Source of the DNA: Amorphophallus konjac
Lineage: Eukaryota > Streptophyta > Magnoliopsida > Alismatales > Araceae
Length of the DNA stretch: 64,000 bases
Assembly (NCBI GenBank): GCA_022559845.1
Contig: CM040121.1
Span: forward strand, 511,170,566 to 511,234,565
Direction: 5' to 3'
Shown here one piece after another: positions 32,827-45,424 of this stretch; position 1 is the stretch's first letter, and each line of letters starts with the position of its first letter. The translations under genes and the position numbers were made by a program. The notes below the pieces were generated by a model. That model was not told the origin of the DNA and ran no database searches. It saw only the letters and a program-made list of their open reading frames with translations.

Positions 32827-35110
32827 TCATTCAATGGATTTGGGCACCCAAGCCTTCTTGGGTCCCTAGAGGTTAGTAACATTCTTTCCAAGCACATCTT
32901 TCTTCCATTTCATTGCCTTCATGTCATCATCTTCTATGATCATGCAATCCTCAAGTACATGTCCATAATTTCCACAATAGTAGCAATGAGGAGGAGCAGT
33001 TTTAGCAAGGGTCTTTCTTTTGGGAGCAAAAGTGTTTTCAAAAGTATTCCATCTCCTATTTCCAAAAGATCTAGATTTAATAGAATTAAACCTAGCATTC
33101 ATCCTAGAAGCATGGAAATACTCAGTTTTTAAAAACCAACATTCTTTTATGACATGACCGTATTTCTCACAATGAAAGCAACAAGAAGATGTGGGTCTAC
33201 GGAATGGCTTTCCATTGTTTGCATGAGTGTTCGTGAATGAATTTTTCTTATGGAATGCAAACCTTTTAGCATGGGAAGCATGTTCATTTTTGAATTTTCT
33301 TTGAAAGTTAAACTTAGCATTCATGACATGAAAATTATCATTTTGCTTCACAAAATAATTATCAATGACATGGTCAAGTTTGTGACAATAAGAACAAGAA
33401 ATATTCCTTTTTCTCTTGAAAACTTTTTGTTCAACTTTTTACTTTGAAAAATAATTTTTCATCGTGTGGCCTAGCTTACCACAATGAAAGCAAGAAACCT
33501 TTCTTTGTTATTTGAAAATATTTTTCCCTTTGCATGCAAACTTGTCATCCTCTTTCATGACAACACAATCATTAATCACATGTCCAAATCCACCACAATA
33601 GAAGCATTCAACATTGGACTTTGATTTTTGAAATCCATTTGGCATGGTTGGTTTGACATTCTTCATTTTCTCAAATCTATTTTCAGAATTCTTCATTTGT
33701 GCAATTGGAGGTGGTGCTTTGAAAGTGCTCGGAATATCAGATGCATAAACAAAAGAAGTTTTCAATTTGGATTCAAAAGACTTTTTGTTGACCGGGGTGT
33801 ATCCAAGACCCTCCTTTTGAAAGTTCACCTTAGCACCCAACATTTTATCCAAATTTTCTTTCCCTTTGACAAATCTAGACAAATCATCTTTTAAGCTTCG
33901 CACTTCTTCTTCAAGAGCAGAAACATGCAATTCGGCACTCGTGATTTCTTCTTCACATGCACAAACTTTATCATTCAATAAGTAACTCACAGATTTGAAG
34001 TTTTCATTTTCTTCCTTGAGTTCTTTGTTTTCAACATTTATAGAATATAATTTTTCAGTCAATTTCTCAAAGACTTTCTCAGTTTCAGCAAGTTTTAAAA
34101 TCCTAACAAGCATTTGTTCATTTTCAGATTTCAACAACATGTTTTCTTTTTCAAATTTATCAAGACTTTTCAAGCTACCTTCAAGCAGAGAAATTTGAAT
34201 TTGCATGGCACCATTTTTCTTTTTAAGTTCCTCATTCTCATTCATGATGCTCTTGCTATCAATTTCAGAATCAAGAAGTTTTTCAAACATCTTATCATCA
34301 TCAGACAATGAAGCTAGCTTGATCTTAAGAGACTCTTCATTTTTCTCAAGTATGAAAATTTGAGACATCAAGAATTTATTCTGTTCCCTCAATTCATCAC
34401 ACTCATTTTCAAGATTCAAAGATTTATCACATTTTACAACCAAGGTGTGTTCTTTGCGCATGTCAAAAATTTCTTTATCAAGCTCATCTATTCTAGATTC
34501 CATGTCTTCATTTTGTCTTTCCAAGCATTCATTTGCTGATTTCAAATCTTCATTTTCTTTTTTCAAAGTTTTACAGTTTTCACATGAAGAGTTAACATGC
34601 ACATTTTCACATGAAGTAGAGGAATTCACAACATCTTCAATTTTCTTTGTCAGTTTCTTATTTTCAGATTTGACCTTTTTATATCTACCTAACAATTCCT
34701 CATAAAGCTCCATTATCTCTTCAAAGGAAATTTCTCACCTTCGGATCCTAGCTTTCTTTGATTTCTTCATCATTGGCCATGAAGCTTGAGCCGACTTGTG
34801 AAGTCTTTTCATTGGCTTCATACTTTGCCAGTTGATCCCACAAATCTCTTGCTGAGCTATACGAAGAAATTTGAGATAGAACATTAGATTCTACACAATT
34901 CCTTAAAACATTCAAAGCATGAAGATTAATTTCATTTTTCTTCACATGCTTGTCATTTCACTTAGCTTCATTTGATGGGAGTTTATGTGGATCGTTACAT
35001 ATGACTTCCCAAGTTTCAAGTTCATTCAAGCCAAGATAAGCACACATGCTATTTCTCCAAGAAATGTAGTTGTTACCATTATAACATGGAGGAAGAATAA
35101 AGCTAGACAT
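32827..35110 (-). pseudogene. gag: Gag of element A: Copia gag, long coiled coil, five zinc knuckles (broken)
   Basis: Start ATG at 35108-35110 (MSSFILPPCYNGNNYISWRN...), typical of SIRE/Copia gag. The N-terminal domain includes SSYSSARDLWDQLAKYEA (near 34830). A 400-codon open stretch (33508-34713) is mostly coiled coil, then NFQKEGLGYTPVNKK. Zinc knuckles follow: CFYCGGFGHVINDC, two copies whose last Cys reads Tyr (GHTMKNY, DHVIDNY, near 33380-33480), CFHCEKYGHVIKEC and CYYCGNYGHVLEDC (near 32940-32985). The protein ends with GPKKAWVPK and a TGA at 32827-32829. Several stops and a shift separate the parts. No protease or polymerase follows. The closest relative in the window is the gag of D. 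Confidence 0.88.
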
Positions 35111-35177
35111 GTTATTAAATGAAACTCGCCGAGGGATCTCTCTATAGGTCGTGAGACCTCAAGAAAATAGAGATGTA

Positions 35178-35189
35178 GCTCTGATACCA
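35178..35189 (-). other. Primer binding site of element A
   Basis: Minus-strand TGGTATCAGAGC, two bases inside the LTR end (CA at 35192). Confidence 0.95.
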
Positions 35190-35191
35190 AT

Positions 35192-37521
35192 TGTTGGTCC
35201 CCGGGTAGGCGAGTAGACAAGAAGGGGGGGTTGAATTGTCCTCCACGATCGATGATAAATTAAAACTAACACAACGTAATTAATAACTTTGAACGAGATT
35301 GAAGAAATTAGACTAAGCAAGGTAAACTTAGTTCTCTAAATCTCACCGTTCACACACGAACATTCAATCAATATAAATAATTAAACATGCATCCACAAAA
35401 GCAAACCACAAGATGCGGGATTTTTAAGGTGGTTCGGGACCACGACGGGCTCCCTACGTCCACCCCTCACCAAACTCGGTGAGGCTTTACTCGGGGATGA
35501 ATCTCCAACACGGAGACGACGCTCCAATACACACACGGGGATAAATCCCCACACACACACGAGTAAAACTCCAACACACACGCGTAGGGCGACACCTATG
35601 CAACCACACGGGAGTAAACTCCCAACCACACACGGGGAACACATCCCACAATATTCCAAAGCACACACGCGGATATGCTCCGCACCACACGATGCACATG
35701 CGTCAACACAAACCACTCGGAGAACCCCTTTCTCCGAACACCCACATAAGAAATCATTTATAGGTTTGTAACAAGTTAACAAATGAATGCTCTAAGCCCA
35801 AAACATGTGCTAAAGATAAAACAAGAAAGATTCAACAAGCACAAAGCTCCCCATTTAATTGAATCTTCGACTCTTCTTGGTTCGATGTCGGATGATGGTG
35901 ATTTCGGCGTCCCCTTGTTCCTCTCCTCAATCCGCTTCCTTTCTTCTTCTACCACGAGATCCAAATCTTCATGGATGTAGATGATAACCATCTTGCAAGA
36001 GCTCCACCTTGTTTTCCCCCTTTTCTTCACCTACAAGAAAGAACAAATGAGCATTAGGGCTTCTTCTCTCACAAATTCGTAACTCATATTTATATGCAAG
36101 GTAGAGAGCCCAAAAGACACATAAAACCCTTCCCATACATGTTAGAAACACCCTAATAACATTAGGAACCATTGGGGGGTGTTTTAGTAAAGTTTAGAAA
36201 GTTTAGAATGGGTTTCAATCGGATTCGCAAATCCCGTGCCGGAATGGGTCGACCCCATGGGTCGACCCCTGGACAACCAGAGGGCGGGCAGACAAAAATT
36301 AAAATCTCAGTCCCCAGGGGTCGACCCATGCAGGCAGATTGCATGACATGCCTTCTGTCCGGTCAAGAAACACTGGGGGTCGACCCTATGGGTCGACCCA
36401 TGTCAGAATGGGTTATAAAAATATGTTAAACCTCTATGAATCCAAGGGAAAATAAATGATTAAATATTACCATAATCCCATGATGATTAACCATGAATTT
36501 TTAACCTGAAAAATATGATAAAGGAAGAAGTTAGATGAGAATCAAAATTCATGAACCAAGCATTAACTCTTTGAACTAGTTCACATAAAAATACATCATT
36601 GAACACATTCAAGCATGTAATTGACTTCTCAATTCAACCATCAAAAACACATTCACCATATGACAAGGTTTTGATATGATGAACATGAATCTCTCACTTA
36701 ATCAAATAAAATGACATGGGAGCTCAACCATTCAATCACTTTCTCGAATCAACCAAATCTTCAACATCAAAATGCTTCATAACACAAGTGTTAACAATTA
36801 TGCCAAATGAAAAGCATGCATGATATCATGGAACCACATTCACTCAAATGACATTCTTGTTGATTAAAAATTAACATTCATGAAGCATTATCTCACGAGA
36901 AGCATTGATATAAGCAAGGGATCCTCATCATCCATACATTGAAATCACAATCACACCATCAATAATATGCATAGACATACTTGAGCATGTGACAACCCTC
37001 AAAGGACTCATGTGAACTCATGTGAAACATGAATGAAACACATTAACCTTTTGCCAAATCAAATGACCATGAATCCAAGTAATGAGCAAGCGTCATTAAA
37101 ATCACATTCATTAAATTTCCAGTTATAAGGTTGAGGATATTTCAAGCCCAAAAACCTTAAAAGAAAATGCATGAAAGTACCCAACCAAGACTTTAAAAGT
37201 CTATTTGATGAAATGTATGAAACATAGTGGGAGTCGACATGAGGCAATGAATGAGTTAACTCCCTTTTGCAAGAAGAGCTTCATTGATGGACTCCTTTAA
37301 GTTCCAAACATGAATCATGGATTTTGTTCCTACAAGATAATATAAATATAGCATTAGTTCCTTAAACACCAATGATTCATATGACTTTCAAGAGTGAACC
37401 TTGAAGCCGTCTTTCAACTCATCAATCACGATATACACATGTTACTCAATGAAACACATACACACACAAACACAATCATTTTGATATCATTGAAACCAAA
37501 CACCAACTAGGGGATGCAACA
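35192..37521 (-). repeat. 5' LTR of element A
   Basis: 2330 bp, TGTTGCATCC at 37521 to ...ggaccaaca at 35192 (minus strand). U3 contains five GGGTCGACCC palindromes (36244-36405), then a TATA box 'gcatataaatatg' (near 36088-36102). The U5-type hairpin (CCTCACC/GGTGAGG, 35420-35495) is followed by CA-rich repeats. Bases 37522-37526 (ggccc) should be one copy of the target duplication. Confidence 0.95.
36242..36405. repeat. GTCGAC-centred palindromes in the LTR of element A
   Basis: Five copies of gggtcgaccc, two pairs set about 16-18 bases apart and one single, 140-310 bases upstream of the TATA box in LTR sense. Confidence 0.85.
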
Positions 37522-39380
37522 GGCCCCTAGAGGCTGGTCCATGGTCCAAGTTGGACTTGGACCAAGGAAGAAAATTCCTATTTTTACCCCCTCTTTTGTC
37601 TCCTTATGGCATTTTTTTATTTTTTCTTTGACCACATGGTAGAATTCACATCCCCTATGTATCCCTCCCTAACCCTAGATCTGAGGGTAGTCTTGGTCAT
37701 TTGTCTAGGGTTTCTATTTCATATAAAAGCATTGTATTTTCTATTTTCATGGAATTAATGCAAAGAAAATCAAGAATTTGTCTTAGAAGCCCAAGGGCGC
37801 CCCCTCTCTCTCTCCTCTCTTCCGCCCTTGCAGTTGAGAAAGTTGATCTTCATAGGTGAGAAGCCTCCATATTTGGTCATCTTCTGAGTGAGAAGCTCAG
37901 CGCCGCCGCCGCCGCCATCGAGCCGCCGTCGCACCACCACCGCCATACCGTTGGAGTTCTATCCACCTCTGGACAGCAAGCAGAAGCCCGATTTTTATCT
38001 CCCAATCCGGATATCTGATCAAGCTCAAATTTTGAGGGTGAGTTCCCCACGAAATTCCCCCTCTCCAAACAAAATTCCATGTTATTCCTCCATCGTTTGA
38101 TCCCCGTTCTACCATAGTCTTCCTCGGTCTACACAATTTGTCCCTATACAGATCTGTGCTCTAACAAGCCATATCTTCATCCTTTTCCCCCCTTACCAAT
38201 TTCAGATCGATATAAAATTTGGACTGGGATTTTTGTGCACCAAAGCCTTCTTCCACATTTCTTTTCATGATTTTATGAGTTTTTTGGCTATCCTAAAATC
38301 CACTGCAAAATCCAAAATCTGTTTTGTCTCCTGCAGTCCAGATCCGACCACCACCAGCCATAAAATCTATTTCCCCTGTCAAACCATCTCAGAAAAATAC
38401 ACAAAAATTATTCTCGTGTTCCTTACTTCCTCCTCTATCTCCCATAAAAATCTCAGATCTCAGATCCATTGTTTATGTCTCGGTCAACGTGCATCATCAG
38501 GCAGATCTGAATCTACCCTGTTAGATCTGAGTTTAGGGGTCAGCATGTTCATAAATACCCCACGAAAAATCCAGTGCTATAAAAATTCCTGTAACAGCCT
38601 ATGTTTGTAGATCTCTGAAATGGCTTCGCAACGGTGCCAGTTTCGCGTCGTTCTGACATCGGAGCTGATCACAACAAATTTTATTGTCGAGTCGCAAAGT
38701 TCTAAAATTGCATAGCAGGCTCGGGACAGCAACAACAACGCTTCACCAATCAGGTCGCCCCGCCTTCCACAAGGCATTCCAGCCTGACCGCCTCCCAGGG
38801 AGCAACCTTCCAGGAGTCCCCTTCGCCACGGGACCAACCTTGCCCCAGTCGGCCGCCCGAGCAGAACGTGGTCCCCACAACCGTCAGCCCATGTTGTTCG
38901 GCCAGCATCAAGTAGCAGCGCGCCAGCACCAATAGGGTGACTCAAAACGCTACCAGTCAACCCAAGAGCGCTACTCCCGGGTCTCGTTGTAGCCCTTTAC
39001 CTTCCTGCGTGGAGTGGACAATAAACATTCAATTCTATAATTTATTTAGTAATTATCTAATCGGGAGTACGGATCTTGGCCGAGGTTGTCTTCCCCACGC
39101 CCGGAGCGTGGAGGTAACGATCTCTCCTCACTTGGTATTTTGCTTACTTCGTATATATTCATATGCCACTGCTAGAGTGATAGGAAATTAGCTCGATATA
39201 TTTTTATCACCGCTGCGAGAGTGAGTGAGTGGAACCCGTCTCGTGAACTCGATCCGAGCACGTGGAAAAGTCGATACCCGAGACTCAGTGCCGGTTCCTC
39301 AACCGCGCAGATCCACGCGTTTCCCTCGCTTAGGGACGTCCGCGAGCTAGAGTCCCAAGTTCACGTCCCATCCCACATCA
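37522..39380 (+). repeat. Left (5') LTR of element B
   Basis: Starts inside the LTR at the junction with A, aligned to 43083 of the right LTR, and ends CA at 39380. TATA box 'catataaaagc' near 37719-37729, then a (GCC)n tract near 37903-37918. Confidence 0.9.
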
Positions 39381-39383
39381 AAT

Positions 39384-39395
39384 TGGTATCAGAGC
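39384..39395 (+). other. Primer binding site of element B
   Basis: TGGTATCAGAGC, three bases after the LTR end. Confidence 0.95.
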
Positions 39396-39779
39396 GTAAG
39401 TCGAGTCTAGGACAGTTGGTCCAAGGTGTCACATTGCATTCCTATACCCGGTATATCAAAAGGTGTTCTCGGAACGATAGGTTACCCCTATTGGGAAGGT
39501 TGCACACTTGCGTGACTTCAATCTTAGGATCATACCTCCGCCACATACCGGATATTGGTTAAGTCTAGATTCATCACTTCACCTTGGTCAGTGCATTCCA
39601 ACCCTTGTCATTTGCATGCCCACTCGTAGAGGTACCCGATACTCACCACTACCACGACCTATGGCAGATCTCCGAGTCCCTAGTCCCGATGAGCCTTCGG
39701 TGGGTGACATGTTTCGAGCTCTTGTGGAAAAAATAGATGAGTTGAGTACACGAGTGGATAAAATGGAAGGGTTGAGTAC

Positions 39780-39784
39780 GCGGG
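39780..39784. repeat. Target site duplication of solo LTR J, left copy (gcggg)
   Basis: Matches 41048-41052 exactly. Confidence 0.95.
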
Positions 39785-41047
39785 TGTAGATCATGTCACA
39801 CCGACATCAAAAAAATTAAAAGAAATTAAATAAAGGAGCAAGAAGTTGCTAATGGAGTGTGATCGCCAAGGGATTACCTCAAAATAAAAGGAGTATGATC
39901 GCGAATACCTGGTAAGAAAAAGTGATGTGGGATGGATTATGGTTCTTCTCCTCCTCCTTCTACCGGCCGACCGATGAAGGGGGTTTCTCTTTGATTACCC
40001 TTAAACGAAACAACAACAACCAGAGAAAGGAAAAGGATTAGCCAAAAGTGTAGTATCAATCCACGAGCAGTATGAGATAACGATGAAATATGAACATGAA
40101 GAACACACCTTTTAGTCTTTAGAACAAACCCCTAAGAGAATTAGGGAGAGGAGATATGATGCAAAGACTAAGACAAACGTATAAAAAGAAACACTATATG
40201 ATGAGTGAAGGTGGCGAGATGAACATCAATTAAGCAAGCTAACAAATCCCTGTTGTTCCTGACAATAGTAAAGGGAGAGAACCAAATAGGGTGGCTTCGG
40301 GCTGTTGCAACAGGAAGAAGAAAGAAGCAACGAACAGCAGCAAACTATCTTCCTTTCGTGTGTATGTTTGTCTGTGTATGAAAATCCGTCTATCCCCCTT
40401 TTTTCTCGCGTGGGCAGAATAGAGGTTCTATTTATAGGGCGTAAACCATAGATTTAGTAGGATTAGAACTGGCAACATTCATCTACGGCAAGGCCTCTAC
40501 TTCCCTAATCCAACAAAGTGATTAAATCAGAGCAGGGAACTCTCCAGGAAAGGTTCGTTCGAGCAGGACACGAAAGGGTAAAAGATGACTCTCAGAAGGG
40601 CGTCAATTGAAATTGACGACATGTCTTATGGCGTTAATTAAAATGACGACCGAGACAAAGGCGTCAATTCATGGATTTAATTTTAGCAACAAAATCCTTT
40701 CCTTATTTAAAATGATGAAATGACGCCTATACCAACGGGCGTTAGTTGATAAACGACCCTCTGGGGGACGTCAATTCTTGCTTTTCCAATTCGGTTAGGA
40801 TACGTAAAATTCCAGAAACTGACGCCTTTGACGACGGTCGTCCTTTTATTAAGAGACGCCCACGGCTAAGCCGTTATTTAAAAGACGTCCCAAGTCAAGA
40901 CGTTAATTCTAAAAAATGCTAAGAAAATCACAGAAAACACAGAAAAATAGAAAAACTTCATATTATGGCAACATTGAAGTTCACTTTGGGGCGTCACATG
41001 GTGACATGAGATTTACTCAACATAGCATCAATTTTGGCGTGTCTACA
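39785..41047 (+). mobile_element. Solo LTR J inside gag of element B
   Basis: 1263 bp starting TGTAGA and ending TCTACA, a perfect 6-base inverted end, between 5-bp duplications gcggg. No second LTR or coding region. A TATA-like 'ctatttataggg' (40428-40440) suggests plus orientation. The second half (40590-40920) is rich in short inverted motifs of CGTC/GACG, such as gtcaattgaaattgac. Confidence 0.93.
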
Positions 41048-42372
41048 GCGGGTGGATGGCCTAGGCACACGTTTGGAAGAGAGGATGAAGGCCTTAGAGG
41101 ATAGGGCCGAAGAGTCAGACCAGTCTTTTCATGGTCTGGTAGGGAGAGTAGCCGTCCTAGAGAGACCCCCGGTTGAGACGCACCCCGCGCCGACAAATGG
41201 TCAACAAGAGCTGGTTCAGCCACCTGTTGCTCCTAGGGCTCAAGGGGTAGATGATAGGAGGTGTCGAGTCCCCGAGGTGGATGACTACGAGTCTGATAAT
41301 GAGAATAGGGGCTATGGTCGTGACCGTCAAGTTCAACGGCAGAATCATGATCATGATGAGGATGAGCGGATCCTCAGGACCGTTCGCACGGACCCTCCCA
41401 CTTTTGACGGGTCCTTGGACCTGAAGGTCTATTTAGATTGGGAGGCCGACATGAATCGAAACTTTGATTGGTTCGATATGACGGACCGTCAAAGAGTCTG
41501 ATTCGCGACCATGAAGCTAATAGGATAGGTGCATACATATTGGAAGAATGTGCAGAGCCTGTTGTTTCAGCGTATGGAGCCCCAGGTTGACACATGGGGT
41601 GAGATGAAGGTCAAGCTTCGACAAAAGTACCTTCCTACCACATAATGTTAGTCACTCGTCAATAGGTGGCAGAGTCTCTGAGTACATCGCTGAATTTGAT
41701 GAGTATTTTCTATGATGTGGTGTCAAGGAGGAGAGCTCCATGCCTATTTCCTGCTTCCGATGTGGTTTGCAGCCGCACTACCAGTATGAGCTTTTTCGTC
41801 GTGATACCAAGACTTTGGAAGAGGCATATCAGGTTGCTCTCGAGTTGGAGCAGTTTGAGGGAGAGTTAGGGTCTACCCAACGGTTGGGTCCCATCCCTCT
41901 TTGTAGTGCCGAGCCTCATAGCTCTTTAGGCCCATATCAGAGGGCCCCCATGGCTCGACCTCAGGAGCCCGGCCGTCAGGAGCTATTCGTTTCAAGGCCT
42001 CGCCCTCCCTCGCCAAGGGACCTATCTCCACCCCAACCACCGGCACCCATTTCCCGCCCCCCAACACCCATTGCCCGTCCTCCGGCACCCACACCTCCTC
42101 CCATGTTGCCTAAACCCCCGTCGGGAGGATAAGGGTAAGGGACCACTTATCGGGGAGACTAGTGGGTTCCGTCAGTAGTGTTTACACTGCTAGGGGTTTG
42201 GCCACTTTGCAGGCCAGTGCCTCACACGCACATCTCTAGTCATTGGGGACCAAACGGTTGGAGAAGCCTCACCATCAGGGCTAGTGCCAGTCAGCTATGA
42301 GGCCGAGCAGGACCTAGCCGACGAGTTCTTTCGTGACGAGGAAGATGTCCAAGGGGATCCACCAGACCTCTA

Positions 42373-43076
42373 AGATGCTCAATAGCCAGTATACCGCATT
42401 ATGTATGAGTCTAGGGTCATGTGTGTGTGAGTCTTTATGTCGTACAGTCTGTGAGAGTCTGCATGTGTCAAGTCCAGTCAGTCTAATGTCAGCTCGCGAT
42501 GTCAGTTCCTTTCGAGTGTGAGGTAATTCGGATCTCATGTGTTCGTCGTGGACTTGCCTAACGAATAAGGGATCAGCTCTACCTTTCTATGTCTCGGATC
42601 CAATCACATACAGGGACCCAGCGGTGATTCCCAGTGAGTCTTTGAGCCATCTCCTCCCCTTGTGAGTGACCCCACCCCAGAGTGTCTACCACTAGTCTCA
42701 TTCCCACAGCAGCGTGTGCATATGAACATATACGGGATGAGCAGGTGACTATTACTAGGAGTGGAGCGTACCCGCGCTACCCGGTACGGTAGAGAGCACG
42801 ACCCACATCTGATCACCTTGGCGAAGCTACGGAGGATGGAACGAGAACCACAGGAGCGAGCAGCCATACCCCTTACTCGACGGGGTCGAGTTCTTCCCAC
42901 CCGGAGAGAATTGATGGGGCATTGGGGTTATTCCATTAAATGTCTGGAATGTGTATGTGTAATATTGTATTTGGTGTGTAATGTGTGCTTGTTTTGGGTT
43001 TTTGTTGGGTTTCTTTGTAAAAGACCATGTAGGTCCTGCGGGCGCCCCCACCTTCTCTCCCATTGGACCACCTAGG
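42373..43076 (+). other. 3' interior of element B, no gene recognised
   Basis: Decayed sequence after gag. The longest open stretch (42761-43075) shows no motif I know. A clear PPT before the LTR was not found, so the right LTR could start a little earlier than 43077. Confidence 0.5.
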
Positions 43077-44964
43077 TGCTAGGGCCCCTATGGGCTGGTC
43101 CATGGTCCAAGTTGGACTTGGACCAAGGAAGAAAATTCCTATTTCTACTACTTTAAAGGGGGCGCCCCCTCTTTTGTCTCCTTATGGCATTTTTTTTATT
43201 TTTCCTTTTACCACAAGGTAGAATTCACATCCCCTATGTACCCCTCCCTAACCCTAGATCTAAGGGTAGTCTTGGTCATTTGTCTAGGGTGTCCATTTCA
43301 TATAAAAGCATTATATTTTCTATTTTCATGGAATTAATGCAAAGAAAATCAAGAATTTGTCTTGGAAGCCCAAGGGAGCCCCCTCTCTCTCTCCTCTTTT
43401 CCCCCCTTGCAGTTGAGAAAGCTGATCTTCTGAGCTGAGAAGCCTCCATATCTGGTCCTCTTCTGAGTGAGAAGCTCAGCGCCGTCGCCGCCGCCGCCGC
43501 CATCGAGCCACCGTCGCACCACCACCGCCATACCATCGGAGTTCTGTCCACCTCTGGACAGCAAGCTGAAGCCCAATTTTTATCTCCCAATCAGGAGATC
43601 TGATCGAGCTCAAATTTTTAGGGGAGTTCCCCACAAAATCCCCCCTCTCCAAAAAAACTTCCAAGTTATTCCTCTATCATTTGATTCCCGTTCCACCATA
43701 GTCTTCCCAGGTCTACACAATCTGTCCATGTGCAGATCTGTGTTCCAGCAAGCCATATCTTCACCCCTTTTCCCCCCTTCCCAATTTTAGATCGATCTAA
43801 AATTTGGACTGGAATTTCTATCTACCAAAGCCTTCTTTCACAAATTTTTCCATGATTTTATGAGTTTTTTGGCTATCCTAAAATCCACTGCAAAATCCAA
43901 AATCTGTTCTGTCTCCTGTAGTCCAAATCTGACCACCACCAACCATAAAATCTATTGCCCCTGTCAAACCACCTCAGAAAAATACACAAAAATTATTCTT
44001 GTGTTCCTTACTTCCCCTTCTATCTCCCATTAAAATCTCAGATCCCAGATCCATTATTTATGCCTCAATCAATGTGCATCATCGGGTAGATCTAAATCTA
44101 CCTAGTCAGATCTGAGTTCAGGAGTCAGCCTGTTCATAAATACCCCACAAAAAATCAAGTGCTATAAAAATTCTTATAATGGCCTATGTTCGTAGATCTC
44201 TGAAAGGGCTTCGCAACGGCGCCCGTTTCACATTGTTCCGACGTCGGAGCTGATCATGGCAAATTTTATCGCCGGGTCGCGCAGTTCTGAAACTGCATAG
44301 CAGGCTCAGGACAGCAACAACAACGCTTCACCAATCAGGTCACCCAGCCTTCCACAAGGCATTCTTGCCCGATCGCCTCCCAGGGAGCAACCTTCCAAGA
44401 GTCCCCTTCGCCACGGGACCAACCTCGCCCCAGTCGGCCGCCCGAGCAGAACGTGGTCCCCACAACCGTCAGCCCGCGTCATCCGGCCAGCATCAAGTAG
44501 CAGCGCGCCAGCACCAATAGGGCAACTCAAAACGCTGCCCATCAACCCAAGAGCGCTACTCCCGGGTCCCGCTGTAGTGCTTTACCTCCCTGCGTGGAAT
44601 GGGCAATAAACATTCAATTCTGCAATTTATTTGGTAATTGTCTAATCGAAAGTACGGATCATGGCCAGGGTTGTCTTCCCCACGCCCGGAGCGTGGAGGT
44701 AACGATCTCTCCTCACTTGGCATTTTGCTTACTTCGTATATATTCATATGCCGCTGCTAGAGTGATAGGAAATTAGCTCGATATATTTTTATCACCGCTG
44801 TGAGAGTGAGTGAGTGGAACCCGTCCCGTGGCTCGATCCGAGCACGCGGAAAAGTCGATACCCGAGACTCAGTGCCAGTTCCTCAACCGCGCAGATCCAC
44901 GCGATTCCCTCGCTTAGGGACGTCCGCGAGCTAGAGTTCCAAGTTCGCGTCCCATCCCACATCA
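43077..44964 (+). repeat. Right (3') LTR of element B
   Basis: Ends CA at 44964 and aligns with 37522-39380. TATA box 'catataaaagc' near 43299-43309, (GCC)n near 43484-43500. The start TG at 43077 is the nearest fitting one and is tentative. Confidence 0.85.
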
Positions 44965-45424
44965 ATGAATGGATAAATGGTGCAAATTTTGCTCTTTGTT
45001 TTCTTTAAAACCTTTTGATCATGGCAAAGGGGGAGAGAATGTGGTTTTATTGTAAATGTTCTAAACTTGCTCAATTCCATCTAAAAAAGGAAAAGTTTTG
45101 AGTAATGATCTTTGAGCTTTATGTTGCCTTATGTTTGATGATTAATTGAGCTTTGTTGTTTGAACTTACAATAAAGTTTTACCATCATCAAAATGGGGAG
45201 ATTGTTGTGCCCCAGGTGTTTTTGATAATGAAAAAACTTTATATGTGAAAATAAATCATGAATTGAATGTGATTATACTTTGATGAGTTTCATTGAGTAA
45301 CAATTTCATTGTGAAATCATGTTATGTTTTGATGAGATTTTGAGTGGTTCTTGAGGAGGGTAAAATACATACGTCCCATGTGCGACCCATTAGCGCCAGG
45401 TCCATATCAACCTAAGGTCTACGA
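44965..45424 (+). mobile_element. Element F: 3' end of a SIRE-like element with 222 bp of its LTR
   Basis: After B ends, sequence typical of a SIRE 3' end appears: a PPT-like 'caaagggggagagaatg' (near 45027), then 'caaaatggggagat' directly before TGTTGTGCCCCAGG at 45203, the start of an LTR in plus orientation. This LTR is cut at 45424 by LTR H. The rest of F should lie left of the window, beyond the other halves of B, A and Tat. Confidence 0.75.

Larger units (their letters stand above)
27652..37521 (-). mobile_element. Element A: SIRE-like Copia element without pol
   Basis: Minus-strand element. 5' LTR 35192-37521 (2330 bp), PBS 35178-35189, gag 32827-35110, then noncoding sequence to a PPT (27914-27925) and the first 262 bp of the 3' LTR (27652-27913), where the Tat element is inserted. 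The 262 bp match 37260-37521 closely. About 3 kb of A sequence lies between gag and the 3' LTR after removing LTR E, with no protease, integrase, reverse transcriptase or RNase H. A itself sits in the left LTR of B. Confidence 0.92.
39616..42372 (+). pseudogene. gag: Gag of element B, split by solo LTR J
   Basis: Start ATG at 39616. The N-terminal part has a heptad-like repeat of STRVDKMEG. The frame stops three bases into J and resumes in frame at 41053. The gag core follows near 41395-41640: FDGSLDLKVYLDWEADM, FDWFDMTDRQRV and a YW...WGEMKVKLRQKYLP stretch, with TGA and TAG codons where Arg and Gln are expected. A proline-rich hinge (41990-42120) and a zinc knuckle, C-LHC-GFGH-FAGQC (42179-42222, with a stop inside), close the gene. 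At least two frame shifts are present. The core resembles the gag of element C, supporting a common Gypsy-type origin. Confidence 0.8.
37522..44964 (+). mobile_element. Element B: LTR element with Gypsy-type gag and no pol
   Basis: Left LTR 37522-39380 (its first bases are cut off by element A), PBS 39384-39395, decayed gag 39616-42372, right LTR about 43077-44964. The LTRs align along their full length with moderate divergence, so B is older than C or D. Gag contains solo LTR J. No pol motif is found in the 3.7-kb interior. B in turn interrupts element F (44965 onward). Confidence 0.88.

Noticed and set aside
36172..36429. Plus-strand ORF of 85 codons in the LTR of A
   Set aside because: It only spans the GGGTCGACCC palindromes and has no other support.
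38577..38960. A 127-codon minus-strand ORF in the left LTR of B
   Set aside because: The right LTR copy breaks the frame at other points; it is LTR sequence with chance openness.
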